A stretch of DNA of 64,000 nt from CADEED01 sp020442965. GTDB taxonomy: Bacteria > Pseudomonadota > Gammaproteobacteria > Steroidobacterales > Steroidobacteraceae. Positions 54,818-63,670 of the stretch are shown here, one piece after another (the first letter of the stretch is position 1; each line of letters begins with the position of its first letter). The notes under the pieces were generated by a model. That model was not told the DNA's origin. It worked only from the letters and a program-made list of their open reading frames with translations, and did no database searches. Both the position numbers and the translations under genes were made by a program. The stretch lies in assembly GCA_041395525.1 (NCBI GenBank), contig JAWLAH010000009.1, positions 39,139 through 103,138 on the forward strand, given 5' to 3'.

Positions 54818-56085
54818 TGGCAACCGCAGCGGATTCCGCAACGCCCAAAGGCGAGGCCCGGACGAGCAAGGGTCTGATGGGCTGGATCGACGAGCGCCTT
54901 CCCGTCAGCAGTTTTGTACATGATCACCTCACGGGCTACTACGCACCCAAGAACTTCAACTTCTGGTACTACTTCGGCTCGCTTGCGCTGCTGGTGTTCG
55001 TGCTGCAGATTTTCACCGGCATCTTCTTGACCATGCACTACAAGCCGGGCGCGACCACGGCATTCGACTCGGTCGAGTACATCATGCGGGAAGTGGAGTA
55101 CGGTTGGCTCATCCGCTACCTGCATTCCACCGGCGCGTCGGCGTTCTTCATCGTCGTGTACTTGCACATGTCGCGTGCATTCCTCTACGGGTCGTACAAG
55201 CGTCCGCGCGAGTTGTTATGGCTGATCGGCATGTTGATTTACCTTGCGCTGATGGCCGAAGCCTTCATGGGCTACGTGCTGCCGTGGGGCAATATGTCGT
55301 TCTGGGGGGCGCAGGTGATCGTCAATCTGTTCGGTACCATACCGGTCGTCGGGCCGGGATTGGTCGAATGGATCCGTGGCGACTACGGCATCGCCGATGC
55401 GACGCTCAACCGGTTCTTCTCGTTCCATGTAGTCGCGATCCCGTTCGCGCTCGCCATGCTGATCGTTTTGCATCTGGCGGCGCTGCATACCACCGGGTCC
55501 AATAATCCGGACGGCATCGAGATCAAGAAAAAGAAGGACAAGAACGGCATCCCGCTCGACGGCGTTCCGTTTCATCCGTACTACACCGTCAAGGATATTG
55601 TTGCCGTAGGCGTGTTTCTGACGCTATTCGCGATTGTCGTGTTCTTTGTACCGACGCTCGGCGGGCTGTTCCTGGAGCACGCGAATTTCGAACCTGCGAA
55701 TGCGCTGTCGACGCCGGAACACATTGCACCGGTTTGGTATTTCACCGCGTTTTACGCGATTCTGCGTGCGGTCCCGGACCAGCGAATGGGTGCGCTGCTG
55801 ATGCTGTTGGCGGTGGTCTCGTTCTTCTTCATGCCTTGGCTCGACCGGGCGAAGAACAACTCGATGCGCTATCGGGGAGTCCTCTCCAAGGCGCATCTCG
55901 GGCTGTTCTTTATCACGTTCCTCGTACTGTCTTACTTGGGCTTGCAACCCGCCGAAGGCCTCTATGTCTTGTTGGCGCGTATCTTTACGGCGCTCTACTT
56001 CGCGTATTTCTTGCTGTTGCCATTCATATCGAAGGCCGATGGGAACGGCCCGGTTCCGGAGCGAGTGACCTACCATGCGCACTAA
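54817..56085 (+). CDS. petB: cytochrome b of the bc1 complex
   Basis: 422 aa from the ATG at 54817; a GTG three bases earlier is also possible. Eight membrane helices; haem ligands come from the histidines in YLHSTGASAFFIVVYLHMSRAF and FSFHVVAIPFALAMLIVLHLAALH. The Qo-site PEWY motif is varied here to PVWYF (HIAPVWYFTAFY), as in other bacteria with changed residue. It oxidises ubiquinol and moves protons. Spacing with petA and petC is overlapping. Confidence 0.95.
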   Translation: MATAADSATPKGEARTSKGLMGWIDERLPVSSFVHDHLTGYYAPKNFNFWYYFGSLALLVFVLQIFTGIFLTMHYKPGATTAFDSVEYIMREVEYGWLIRYLHSTGASAFFIVVYLHMSRAFLYGSYKRPRELLWLIGMLIYLALMAEAFMGYVLPWGNMSFWGAQVIVNLFGTIPVVGPGLVEWIRGDYGIADATLNRFFSFHVVAIPFALAMLIVLHLAALHTTGSNNPDGIEIKKKKDKNGIPLDGVPFHPYYTVKDIVAVGVFLTLFAIVVFFVPTLGGLFLEHANFEPANALSTPEHIAPVWYFTAFYAILRAVPDQRMGALLMLLAVVSFFFMPWLDRAKNNSMRYRGVLSKAHLGLFFITFLVLSYLGLQPAEGLYVLLARIFTALYFAYFLLLPFISKADGNGPVPERVTYHAH

Positions 56086-56845
56086 GATCGTTTTATTGGC
56101 AGCCACGTTCGTCGCGCTCAAGGGCCTGACCGCCAGTGCGGCGATCGGTCCGCCCGGCGAGTGGCAACATTGGCAGGCAGAGGTCGAGATCAACAATCTC
56201 GCATCGCGCCAGCGCGGTGCTCGCAACTTTGTCGCATACTGCAGCGGCTGCCACTCGGTCAAATATCTGCGCTACTCGCGCCTCGGCACGGATCTCGGAA
56301 TCCCGACCGAGCAGCTTGAGCAATTCCTGCTGCCGCCGGGGGCCAAGGCGTCCGACTACATGGCGACGCCGATGCCGAAGGCCGATGCCGAGGCGTGGTT
56401 CGGTACGGCGCCGCCAGATCTCTCGTTGATCACACGCTCCAAGGGAGCCGATTACGTCTATCGATTTCTCAAGACGTTTTATGTCGATCCCGACAAGCCA
56501 AGCGGGGTCAATAACCTTGCTCTCGACAGCACGGCGATGCCGCACGTGCTTTCGTCACTGCAGGGTTTGCAGACCGCCGTGTTGCGCAACGAAGAGCAGC
56601 CCAGCGAGGGGGGCAAGCCCGTTACGGTCAGAGCGTGGGAGAAGTTCCAGCTCGACGTCCCGGGCACGCTCACGCCAGCGGAGTACGATAAGTTCGTCGG
56701 CGATCTGGTCAACTTTCTGCAGTATGCCGGCGAGCCGGTGCAGGTCAAGCGACAAGCGCTCGGAATCTGGGTCGTTTTGTTTCTGTTAGTGTTTACCGTG
56801 CTGGCTTATTTTTTGAAACGCGAATACTGGCGAGACGTTCGTTAG
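56075..56845 (+). CDS. petC: cytochrome c1 of the bc1 complex
   Basis: 256 aa. Signal peptide (IVLLAATFVALKGLTASAA), haem-binding CSGCH after AYCSGCHSVK, the distal Met in the ATPMPKADAEAWFG segment or near it, and a C-terminal anchor helix (LGIWVVLFLLVFTVLAYFLKREYW). Its 5' end overlaps petB by 11 bp. Completes the bc1 complex before sspA. Confidence 0.95.
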   Translation: MRTKIVLLAATFVALKGLTASAAIGPPGEWQHWQAEVEINNLASRQRGARNFVAYCSGCHSVKYLRYSRLGTDLGIPTEQLEQFLLPPGAKASDYMATPMPKADAEAWFGTAPPDLSLITRSKGADYVYRFLKTFYVDPDKPSGVNNLALDSTAMPHVLSSLQGLQTAVLRNEEQPSEGGKPVTVRAWEKFQLDVPGTLTPAEYDKFVGDLVNFLQYAGEPVQVKRQALGIWVVLFLLVFTVLAYFLKREYWRDVR

Positions 56846-56901
56846 AGCCCACGCGGGGCGGGCGCGTCTCCCACGCAGTAGTCGCCGATTAGGAGTAGTG
56901 T

Positions 56902-57525
56902 TTGTCGAGCCGCCGCGCCGCAATGGTCCTGTTTTCGCAGCCCTTCGATCCGTGGAGTCATCGGACGCGGATCGTCATTGCTGAGAAGCAGATCGAGATC
57001 GAGATCGTCCAGGTTGAGCCCGGCAAGTTGCCGGAGGATTTGCTCGATCTCAACCCCTACAACACGACACCGACACTGGTCGATCGCGATTTGGTGCTGT
57101 ATGACTCGCGCGTCATCATCGAGTATCTCGACGAACGCTTTCCACATCCGCCGTTGATGCCGATCGATCCTGTTTCGCGCGCCAGGTTTCGTCTTGCTCT
57201 TTTTCAACTCGAGCGCGACTGGTATGCGCTGGCTCACGCGATCGAGCAGCATGCAACCCGTCAGGCCGCAGCCGAGCCGCGCAAGTTGTTACGCGACGCG
57301 GTGCTGTCGAGCGCCGAGCTGTTTCGGCAAAGGCCATTTTTCCTCTCCGATGAGTTCTCATTGGTCGATGCGACGATCGCGCCCATGTTGTGGCGCTTGC
57401 CGTACTACGAGATCGATCTGCCCAAGGAAGCCGAGCCGATCATGAAGTACGCGGCCTCGATTTTCACACGGCCAGCGTTTCGGCAGTCACTCTCGGAGCT
57501 CGAACGGGAGATGCGGGCCGATTGA
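56902..57525 (+). CDS. sspA: stringent starvation protein A (GST-like)
   Basis: 207 aa from the TTG at 56902, six nt after AGGAG. Glutathione S-transferase fold protein that binds RNA polymerase with sigma-70. Features: FSQPFDPWSHRTRIVIAEK, where the usual catalytic residue of GSTs is not retained, LNPYNTTPTLVDRDLVLYDSRVIIEYLDERFPHPPL and an alpha-helical C-terminal half. Followed by sspB at 16 bp, the usual pair. Confidence 0.92.
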   Translation: MSSRRAAMVLFSQPFDPWSHRTRIVIAEKQIEIEIVQVEPGKLPEDLLDLNPYNTTPTLVDRDLVLYDSRVIIEYLDERFPHPPLMPIDPVSRARFRLALFQLERDWYALAHAIEQHATRQAAAEPRKLLRDAVLSSAELFRQRPFFLSDEFSLVDATIAPMLWRLPYYEIDLPKEAEPIMKYAASIFTRPAFRQSLSELEREMRAD

Positions 57526-57541
57526 GTCGGCCAGCAACTGC

Positions 57542-57937
57542 ATGACGGATTCCGCGCGCACATCCAAGCGACCCTACCTGTTGCGGGCCATGCACGAATG
57601 GATGACGGACAACGCCGAGACGCCGCATGTGATCGTCGACTCCGAGTACGTGGGGGTCGAGGTGCCACGCGCTTACGTCAAAGATGGCAAGGTCGTGCTG
57701 AATCTGTCCGCCACGGCTACGCAGCATTTGCTGCTCGGTAACACCTCGATCGAGTTTGACGCGCGTTTCGCGGGTGTCGTGCACCACGTCAGTGTCCCGA
57801 TTGCAGCCGTGCTCGGCATTTACGCGCGTGAGACGGGTGAGGGCATGGTGTTCTCGGAGCAGGACCTCGTGCCCGAGCCCCCGAACAAGACGCCGGACGA
57901 CGGCGCCAAGCGTCCGCAACTCAAGATCGTCAAGTAG
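57542..57937 (+). CDS. sspB: ClpXP specificity-enhancing factor SspB
   Basis: 131 aa adaptor that delivers ssrA-tagged proteins to ClpXP. The conserved opening TSKRPYLLRAMHEWMTDN, the tag-binding region VLNLSATATQHLLLGNTSIEFDARF and the C-terminal ClpX-tail PQLKIVK (XB motif-like) are present. A flexible linker of acidic and polar residues precedes the tail. Overlaps the convergent metalloprotease-like gene by 8 bp. Confidence 0.95.
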   Translation: MTDSARTSKRPYLLRAMHEWMTDNAETPHVIVDSEYVGVEVPRAYVKDGKVVLNLSATATQHLLLGNTSIEFDARFAGVVHHVSVPIAAVLGIYARETGEGMVFSEQDLVPEPPNKTPDDGAKRPQLKIVK

Positions 57938-58712
57938 CGGGCTTGCCGGGCCGTCGCGTCCAGCCGATTTCCTGAGCCGTCAGTGCGCCCATGACCACCG
58001 ATCCGAGATCCTGCGGCATTTCCGCCTGGCTACTGGAAATCGCCCGACGGCCCGCCATGATTTCGGCTTCGCGTTGCGGAAAGCGTGGGTTGGCGTCCGG
58101 TTCGCCATAGCCGGCGGGGAAAACCGGCAGATTGGTCGCCGGATCGTACTTGTCGGTCGCGCCGAGCGTGTGCATCAATTCATGGGCGATCACTATGTTG
58201 TTAGCACCGTCCATGTGATTTGCAGCAAATGCGTAGACGACGCCGATCAATCCTTGCCGCAGCCCGAGGGAGTGAGGCACCGATTGGGTGCGCGCCGGGT
58301 CGTGGTACAGCACGAAGATGCGGATCTGCGCGGCCTTACCGGCCGTCGCTCGGCGGGCGTACCAGCGCATGCGCAGGCTCCACCACATGGTGGTGACCGG
58401 GTTGGCGTGATCCGGTAGCGTGGGTGGGCGATCGACTATTTCAGGATACAGTTCCAGCCGCACCGGTTGCTCTTGAGACAAGCCGAAGTATTTGGCTTCG
58501 CTCGCGAAGAACCGCTCGATACTGGCGAACTGTGGCTTGGACAGCGCGTGCAGGTACGTCCGTGTGGCTGGCGCGTCGTCGGCAGAGATCGGGAACACGC
58601 CCACGATCAGCGGCCGGCTCCAGTCCGCCGTGATCCACCGATCCAGCAAGGCGCCGGCACCCACGATGACCAGGATCAGCAGCAAGACGGCAAGTCTGAG
58701 CCAGCGCCACAC
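57930..58712 (-). CDS. membrane-anchored metalloprotease-like protein, function unknown
   Basis: 260 aa. One N-terminal anchor (LRLAVLLLILVIVGAGALL) and an extracytoplasmic domain. The motif IAHELMHTLGATDKYDP is an HExxHxxG zinc site extended by a conserved Asp and Lys, as seen in a small family of proteobacterial proteins. The rest (WWSLRMRWYARR, RIFVLYHDPA, SLGLRQGLIGVVYAFA) is not assigned. Substrate unknown. Its start at 58712 is supported by the hydrophobic anchor directly after MWRW. Confidence 0.7.
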   Translation of the reverse strand: MWRWLRLAVLLLILVIVGAGALLDRWITADWSRPLIVGVFPISADDAPATRTYLHALSKPQFASIERFFASEAKYFGLSQEQPVRLELYPEIVDRPPTLPDHANPVTTMWWSLRMRWYARRATAGKAAQIRIFVLYHDPARTQSVPHSLGLRQGLIGVVYAFAANHMDGANNIVIAHELMHTLGATDKYDPATNLPVFPAGYGEPDANPRFPQREAEIMAGRRAISSSQAEMPQDLGSVVMGALTAQEIGWTRRPGKPAT

Positions 58713-58739
58713 CGCTGCACTGTAGCGGCACGATACGAT

Positions 58740-59129
58740 TCAGGCTGTGAACGCGTGCTCGATCCAGTCGATTGCGCCTTCTCGCACCACCAGAACGTCG
58801 AAGCGGACCCGATAGCCTGTGAGGGCGGGCCGGCTCTGCAACAATGCGGCGGCGGTCCGAATAATGCGGCCTCGTTTGCGGGCGTCGACGCTCGCAGCGG
58901 CGCCGCCGAAGTCGTCGCGCACACGCATGCGCACTTCGGCGATGATCAGCACTTGTTCGCGATGCGCGATGATGTCGAGTTCGCCGCCGCGGCGGCGAAA
59001 GTTACGCAGCAGAATCTGCCAGCCGCGGGATTCAAGGAATGCCGCGGCGCGATCTTCGGCCAGCTGGCCGGCTGCTTGTCGGTAGTTGCCCGCCGCCCGC
59101 TGCGCAGTCCTGGAAGCGATTACCGGCAT
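58740..59129 (-). CDS. yraN: YraN/UPF0102 family endonuclease-like protein
   Basis: 129 aa. A restriction-endonuclease-like fold protein of unknown physiological role. Motifs: AEDRAAAFLESRGW, RNFRRRGGELDIIA, IIAEVRMR (usually VEVK) and the C-terminal RFDVLVV. The Lys of the E-x-K motif is changed to Arg here. It lies between the metalloprotease-like gene and lpoA; the yraN-lpoA-rsmI order is the gammaproteobacterial norm. Confidence 0.9.
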   Translation of the reverse strand: MPVIASRTAQRAAGNYRQAAGQLAEDRAAAFLESRGWQILLRNFRRRGGELDIIAHREQVLIIAEVRMRVRDDFGGAAASVDARKRGRIIRTAAALLQSRPALTGYRVRFDVLVVREGAIDWIEHAFTA

Positions 59130-59148
59130 GAGTTGTTCGTATATCTAG

Positions 59149-60990
59149 TTAGTTATCAGCGCCGCTGTCGAGTACCTGCGCAGTGCCGTTCTTGATCTGC
59201 GCCCAATCGAGATCGCGTCGCACGCGACGCTCGTTGTCGATCGTCAGGCGGCCGGTGAGGCCTGCCACGCTCAAGGTGCCACCTCGTTGCAGCGCTGTAT
59301 AGAGCCCAAATGCGTCGTATCCGAATGCAAATAGACGCCCACGGCTGCTCGCTGCATCGCCGTACGCCGCTTGCAGCTCGCTGCGCACTTGTGTGGTCAA
59401 GCCACTGGTGCCGAGTATCCAGGGCATATCGGGAAAGACCAGGCCATCGAGGTCATCGCCGCCGCGTAGTGTCGGATCGTACGCGTCCGAAAGCGTGTAG
59501 GTAGGAATGTCGCCGGCCATATAGAACTTGAGTTGTGGGCGCAGCAAACGCGCCGTCGCCGCCGGACTCGGCGCAAAGATGAACTGTACGTCCGGTCGCT
59601 GGCGCGGCTCGAACTCCAGTTTCTGGCCAACGATATTTTGCAGTCGGCGATGACGCGCGATACTGTCGTTGATGCGCATGACATCCTTGATGCTAGGCCC
59701 GAAGTCGTTGGCGCCGGAATCGAAGGTAGCAGTGCCAATGACTTGCCCCCCCGCGCTCGTCAGTTCTTCGCTGAATGCGGTCGCGACGCGCGATCCCCAG
59801 TCGCCCTCGGGCGCGAGCACCACGCCACGTCGCATACCGCGGCTAACGAGCCGTCGCGCCACCGCACGCGCTTCGTCTTCGGGCGAGAGGGCGAATTGGT
59901 AGAATTGTGACGGTGCTGGTTGCTGGCTTGGCAGGAAATTGAGTGCCAACGTGGGCGGTCGATCGGCGGGGTAAGCGGCAGCTGCCGCCACGGCTTCGCG
60001 CGTCAAAGGCCCCACCACGAACGTGGCACCTGCTGCGCGCGCTTGCGCGATCAGATCCGCGGCCGTGACGCCGTTGGTGTCATAGACGCGTATTGTGGGT
60101 CGTTCGGCCTCCGGCAACTGATAGTACGCGGCGAGGAAGCCCTCTCTTATCCTGATCGCGGCGCCTGCAGCCGGCCCGGTGATCGGAAGCAATAACGCCA
60201 CGTGTGCCGATGCCGGCAAACCACCGGCCAGCGGCTCACCGATTGTCGGTTCGCCGGCGAGCGCTTCAAGGGCCGGGTGATTTGGGTAGCGCGTACGAAA
60301 TGCGGCGATGCGGGTCGCGCCCACCGCGGGATTGCGGGCGTTTTCCGCCGCAGCGATACCGGCATCCAACCAGCCGCGCACCAGTGCGTCTGATCCGGCG
60401 GGCGCTTCCAGCGGTAGCCCGCGTGCCCGCGCGTCGCGCAGTTGTGCCAGAAATTCGCTGCGGCTTCTGGTGCGTTCCGCGCCGGCGAGCAGTCGCTCGC
60501 GCGCGGTCTGGGCCTCCACGGCTGGAACGAGGCGGTTGGTCGCGAGCGCGATGCGTTGCCGCTGTTGCCAGTATCGCGCGGCGCCCGCCGCTCTTGCCGG
60601 TACCGGTATGGCTTCGATCTGCCGCCATGCTTCGTCGCCGCGGTTACGCGCCAGCGCGACACCGCTACGCAACAGCTGCTGCTCGAGCGCTTGCTGCTGC
60701 GACAGGTTGGTCGGCATCGACCCGAGTGCGCGCTCCGCCTCACCTGGCTTGTGCGCGTCGAGCCATGCACCGACGGCCAGTAGCAGGAATTGCGCCCGAT
60801 CGGTTCCAGCGGCCTCATCAGCGAGCTCTTCATAGACCCGCGCAGCCTGCACATGATTGCCCGCCGTCGCATAGGCTTGCGCGCGATCGACGGACGGAGG
60901 TGTGCGGCGGGTGGTCAGGCTCGGGCAGGCGGCCAGTGCCGCACAGACGACTATCAGCAGCGCCGTGCGCGCAAGATGCAAACCATTCAT
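59149..60990 (-). CDS. lpoA: penicillin-binding protein activator LpoA
   Basis: 613 aa outer-membrane lipoprotein that stimulates PBP1a from outside. Signal with lipobox ALAAC (Cys22), then an N-terminal TPR-like helical half (residues about 30-230, RVYEELADEAAGTDRAQFLLLAVGAWL) and a C-terminal periplasmic-binding-type half (HVALLLPITGPAAGAAIRIREGFLAAYY, FVVGPLTREAVAAAAAYP, GVVLAPEGDWGSRVATAFSEEL). Full length. Divergent from rsmI with 62 bp to its start. Confidence 0.93.
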   Translation of the reverse strand: MNGLHLARTALLIVVCAALAACPSLTTRRTPPSVDRAQAYATAGNHVQAARVYEELADEAAGTDRAQFLLLAVGAWLDAHKPGEAERALGSMPTNLSQQQALEQQLLRSGVALARNRGDEAWRQIEAIPVPARAAGAARYWQQRQRIALATNRLVPAVEAQTARERLLAGAERTRSRSEFLAQLRDARARGLPLEAPAGSDALVRGWLDAGIAAAENARNPAVGATRIAAFRTRYPNHPALEALAGEPTIGEPLAGGLPASAHVALLLPITGPAAGAAIRIREGFLAAYYQLPEAERPTIRVYDTNGVTAADLIAQARAAGATFVVGPLTREAVAAAAAYPADRPPTLALNFLPSQQPAPSQFYQFALSPEDEARAVARRLVSRGMRRGVVLAPEGDWGSRVATAFSEELTSAGGQVIGTATFDSGANDFGPSIKDVMRINDSIARHRRLQNIVGQKLEFEPRQRPDVQFIFAPSPAATARLLRPQLKFYMAGDIPTYTLSDAYDPTLRGGDDLDGLVFPDMPWILGTSGLTTQVRSELQAAYGDAASSRGRLFAFGYDAFGLYTALQRGGTLSVAGLTGRLTIDNERRVRRDLDWAQIKNGTAQVLDSGADN

Positions 60991-61052
60991 GACTCGACTA
61001 GCCTTCCTTGCTCGCGGGCGACGTACCGGAAGTGCCCTTTGGAGGAATTATA

Positions 61053-61934
61053 GTGCCTGACGCGCTTGGTCGCCTTGCTGTCGTGTCTACGCCGATCGGA
61101 AATCTAGGCGACTTGTCGACGCGTGCACGCGACGAACTCGCTGCAGCCGATGTGATTGCTGCGGAAGATACGCGTCGGACGGGGCAGCTGCTCACGACTC
61201 TGGGCCTATCGCGGCCGCTGGCCTCCTTGCACGAGCATAATGAAAGAGAACGGATTCCCGAGTTGCTCGCGCGCATGCTTCAGGGTGCGCGCGTCGCGCT
61301 GGTCAGTGACGCGGGTACGCCGCTCCTGTCGGATCCGGGCTTCGAACTCGTGCGTCAGACCGCTGCGGCTGGCATCGCGGTGATCGCCGTGCCGGGGCCG
61401 TCCGCCATTACGGCCGCGCTCAGTATCGCGGGCCTGCCGACCGAACGCTTCTCATTCGAAGGGTTCTTGCCCGCACGCCTGGCGGAGCGACGCTCGCGTT
61501 TGGCGGTGCTCGCGCAGGAACCGCGCACGCTGGTTTTCTTCGAGGCCCCGCATCGGATCGTCGAGACATTGGACGACTGCAGCGCCGCATTCGGACCGCT
61601 GCGCCGGGCAGCCGTCGCGCGTGAGCTCACCAAGGTGTTCGAAACGGTTTACCGCGGGAGCCTGGCCGATCTGGTCGCGATGGCGGCAGCCGACGCCAAT
61701 TTTGCGCGCGGCGAAATCACGGTGGTCGTCGCGGGAGCGCCCGTGCTCACCGATGACGCCCGCGTGGCCGATGAGCTGCGCAGTACGCTGAGCGTGTTGT
61801 TAGCTGAGATGAGTGCGAGCAAGGCGGCGGCACTCGCCGCGAGACTGACCGGCGCCAAGCGCAACGATGCTTACGCGCTGGCGCTGGTGCTAGCGGAGGA
61901 GGCAACGAGAACTCGCGATTTGGAACGCCAATAG
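61053..61934 (+). CDS. rsmI: 16S rRNA (cytidine-1402-2'-O)-methyltransferase RsmI
   Basis: 293 aa from the GTG at 61053, with GGAGG 7 nt upstream; the frame reaches 61008 but that part is non-conserved. TP-methylase fold: LAVVSTPIGNLGDLSTRARDEL, AAEDTRRTGQLL, LVSDAGTPLLSDPG, PGPSAITAALSIAGLPTERFSFEGFLP and ARELTKVFETVYRG. It methylates C1402 in the ribosomal P site with SAM. Directly upstream of rnpB. Confidence 0.95.
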   Translation: MPDALGRLAVVSTPIGNLGDLSTRARDELAAADVIAAEDTRRTGQLLTTLGLSRPLASLHEHNERERIPELLARMLQGARVALVSDAGTPLLSDPGFELVRQTAAAGIAVIAVPGPSAITAALSIAGLPTERFSFEGFLPARLAERRSRLAVLAQEPRTLVFFEAPHRIVETLDDCSAAFGPLRRAAVARELTKVFETVYRGSLADLVAMAAADANFARGEITVVVAGAPVLTDDARVADELRSTLSVLLAEMSASKAAALAARLTGAKRNDAYALALVLAEEATRTRDLERQ

Positions 61935-61972
61935 AGCTGGCAACTCGCGCCGTCGCGCGCTATTGTTGCGGC

Positions 61973-62354
61973 AGGAGTCGGCCGGACAGTCGCCGCGCGT
62001 CAGTTTCGTAAGAGGCTGCGCGGGGAGGAAAGTCCGGGCTCCGGTGGACAGGGTGCCAGGTAACGCCTGGGCGGCGTAAGTCGACGGAAAGTGCAACAGA
62101 AAGATACCGCCGGCGCTCGCAAGAGCGCGGGTAAGGGTGAAATGGTGCGGTAAGAGCGCACCGCGCCGGTGGCAACATTCGGCGGCACGGCAAACCCCAC
62201 CCGGAGCAAGGCCAAATAGGGAAGTCGTGGCTCGCAAGAGCTACAGCGCGTGTCCCCGCGTGCTTCCGGGTAGGCCGCTCGAGGTTGTCGGTGACGGCAA
62301 TCCTAGAGGAATGACTGTTCAAGACAGAACCCGGCTTACAGGTCGGCTCCTGAC
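61973..62354 (+). ncRNA. rnpB: RNase P RNA (class A)
   Basis: Catalytic RNA that removes 5' leaders of tRNAs. The 5' end GGAGTCGGCCGGACAGTCGC and the 3' end CAGGTCGGCTCCTGAC form stem P1 around the domain. Universal elements: GAGGAAAGTCCGGGCT, ACAGAAAGATACCGCC, GGGTGAAATGGTGCGGTAAGAGCGCACC, and the terminal ACAGAACCCGGCTTAC. About 382 nt, as expected. A TTTTTG run follows and may be the terminator. The mraZ gene normally found next is not here; the IS begins about 50 bp on. Confidence 0.93.
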
Positions 62355-62461
62355 TTTTTGTTCTTTGCTGTTGGGGTGAGAGAAGATTGGCGGGGAGGCG
62401 CCCACACTGGAGTTGACCCGGTTTGATGGACAGTTCATGTTCACAAAGAGAGGATCAACTC

Positions 62462-62776
62462 ATGGGTCAAAAGGTCAAGCGATACACGCCGGAGTTTCGG
62501 CGTCAGATGGTCGAGCTGCATCGCACGGGGCGGACGTTTGCCGAGCTGGCGGCGCAGTTCGGCTGTACGAGCTGGTCGATCCGACACTGGGTCAAGCAGG
62601 CGGATCGGGATCGCGGCAAAGGCGACGGTGGCCTGACGAGTGCGGAGCGCGAAGAGCTAACACGCCTGCGACGTGAGAACCGCAAGCTGCTGCAGGAACG
62701 GGACATCCTGTCAAAAGCCGCGGCCTGGTTTGCGAACGAGAAGCCCGCGACACCGAAGCGCTCTTCGGATTCGTGA
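62462..62776 (+). CDS. IS3-family transposase OrfA
   Basis: 104 aa from the ATG at 62462, preceded by AGAGG. Helix-turn-helix KRYTPEFRRQMVELHRTGRT..AAQFGCTSWSIRHWVKQ, followed by a leucine-zipper-like coil (LTRLRRENRKLLQERDILSKAAAWF). It binds the terminal repeats and, by frameshifting, is fused to OrfB. Confidence 0.92.
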   Translation: MGQKVKRYTPEFRRQMVELHRTGRTFAELAAQFGCTSWSIRHWVKQADRDRGKGDGGLTSAEREELTRLRRENRKLLQERDILSKAAAWFANEKPATPKRSSDS

Positions 62777-63636
62777 AGGCGAACCAGGCCACCCAACCGG
62801 TACGGGTCATGTGCCGATTGCTTCGAGTGTCTGCCAGTGGGTTCTATGCTTGGCGGGATCGACCGATGTCGGCCCGTCGACGGGCCGACATCGGTTTGAG
62901 TGCGAGGATCCATGAGATCTATCGGCGCTCCAAAGGCCGCTACGGATCGCCGAACATCCACGCCGAACTGAAGGACGATCACGATGTGCATGTCGGGCGC
63001 AAGCGCGTGGCGCGATTGATGCGGGAAAATAGCCTCAAAAGCATTGTGGCGCCGAGCTATGTCGTGACGACAACGGCGGACAGTTTTGCCACGGCGAATG
63101 ACGATTTGGTTAACCGGTGCTTCAAGGCCGATGGCCCAAATCAGCTGTGGGTCGCGGATGCCACGTACATACCGACCTGGGCCGGAACGATCTATCTGGC
63201 CATCGTGCTGGATGTGTGGTCTCACAAGATCGTCGGCTGGGCGATTGCAGATCATTTGCGCACCGAGCTGATGTTGGATGCGCTAAACACGGCGTTAGCA
63301 CAGCGCCGACCGGAGAAGGTCATCCATCATTCGGACCACGGGTGCCAGTATACGAGCTACGCCTTTGGCAAACGCTGCCAGGAAATGAATGTGATGCCAT
63401 CCATGGGCACAGTGGGTGACGCCTACGACAACGCCATGGCCGAGAGCGTGTTTGCTTCGCTGGAGAAGGAACTGCTCAAGCACCGGCGGTTCAAGTCGAA
63501 AACAGAGGCTAGAATGGCTCTGTTCGAATGGATCGAGGGTTGGTACAACCCGCACCGGCGCCATTCGTCGATCGGCCGCTTGTCACCAAACAATTTCGAG
63601 AGCAAAGTACTAACAGGACAGGGAGTGAGAATTTAG
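62773..63636 (+). CDS. IS3-family transposase OrfB (DDE)
   Basis: 287 aa counted from the GTG at 62773; made in cells mainly as the OrfAB fusion. It has the IS3 HTH_21 region (RRSKGRYGSPNIHAELKDDHDVHVGRKRVARLMRE) and the integrase core with D in LWVADATYIPT, D in HHSDHGCQYTS and E in NAMAESVFASLEKE, followed by YNPHRRHSSIGRLSPNNFE. All three catalytic acids are present, so it should be active. Confidence 0.93.
   Translation: MKANQATQPVRVMCRLLRVSASGFYAWRDRPMSARRRADIGLSARIHEIYRRSKGRYGSPNIHAELKDDHDVHVGRKRVARLMRENSLKSIVAPSYVVTTTADSFATANDDLVNRCFKADGPNQLWVADATYIPTWAGTIYLAIVLDVWSHKIVGWAIADHLRTELMLDALNTALAQRRPEKVIHHSDHGCQYTSYAFGKRCQEMNVMPSMGTVGDAYDNAMAESVFASLEKELLKHRRFKSKTEARMALFEWIEGWYNPHRRHSSIGRLSPNNFESKVLTGQGVRI
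62862..62895. repeat. 34-bp perfect palindrome inside orfB
   Basis: The sequence is a perfect palindrome with no loop, centred on GTCGAC (62876-62881). The left half runs ACCGATGTCGGCCCGTC and the right half is its exact complement. It lies within orfB, codons for S-A-R-R-R-A-D-I-G, and can form a cruciform or an RNA hairpin at codons 30-45. Confidence 0.85.
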
Positions 63637-63670
63637 AAAACCACCCGTCCACGAAAGCGGGTCAACTCCA

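Larger units (their letters stand above)
62408..63670 (+). mobile_element. IS3-family insertion sequence, complete
   Basis: 1263 bp bounded by imperfect inverted repeats: left TGGAGTTGACCCGGTTTGAT.., right (on the minus strand) TGGAGTTGACCCGCTTTCGT... It encodes orfA and orfB with a 4-bp overlap, the usual pair made into one transposase by -1 slippage, possibly at the AAAAG at 62714-62718. The DNA outside the ends differs (left CAC, right GAC), so no target duplication is seen, which points to later recombination or deletion. It sits about 50 bp after rnpB. Confidence 0.9.
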
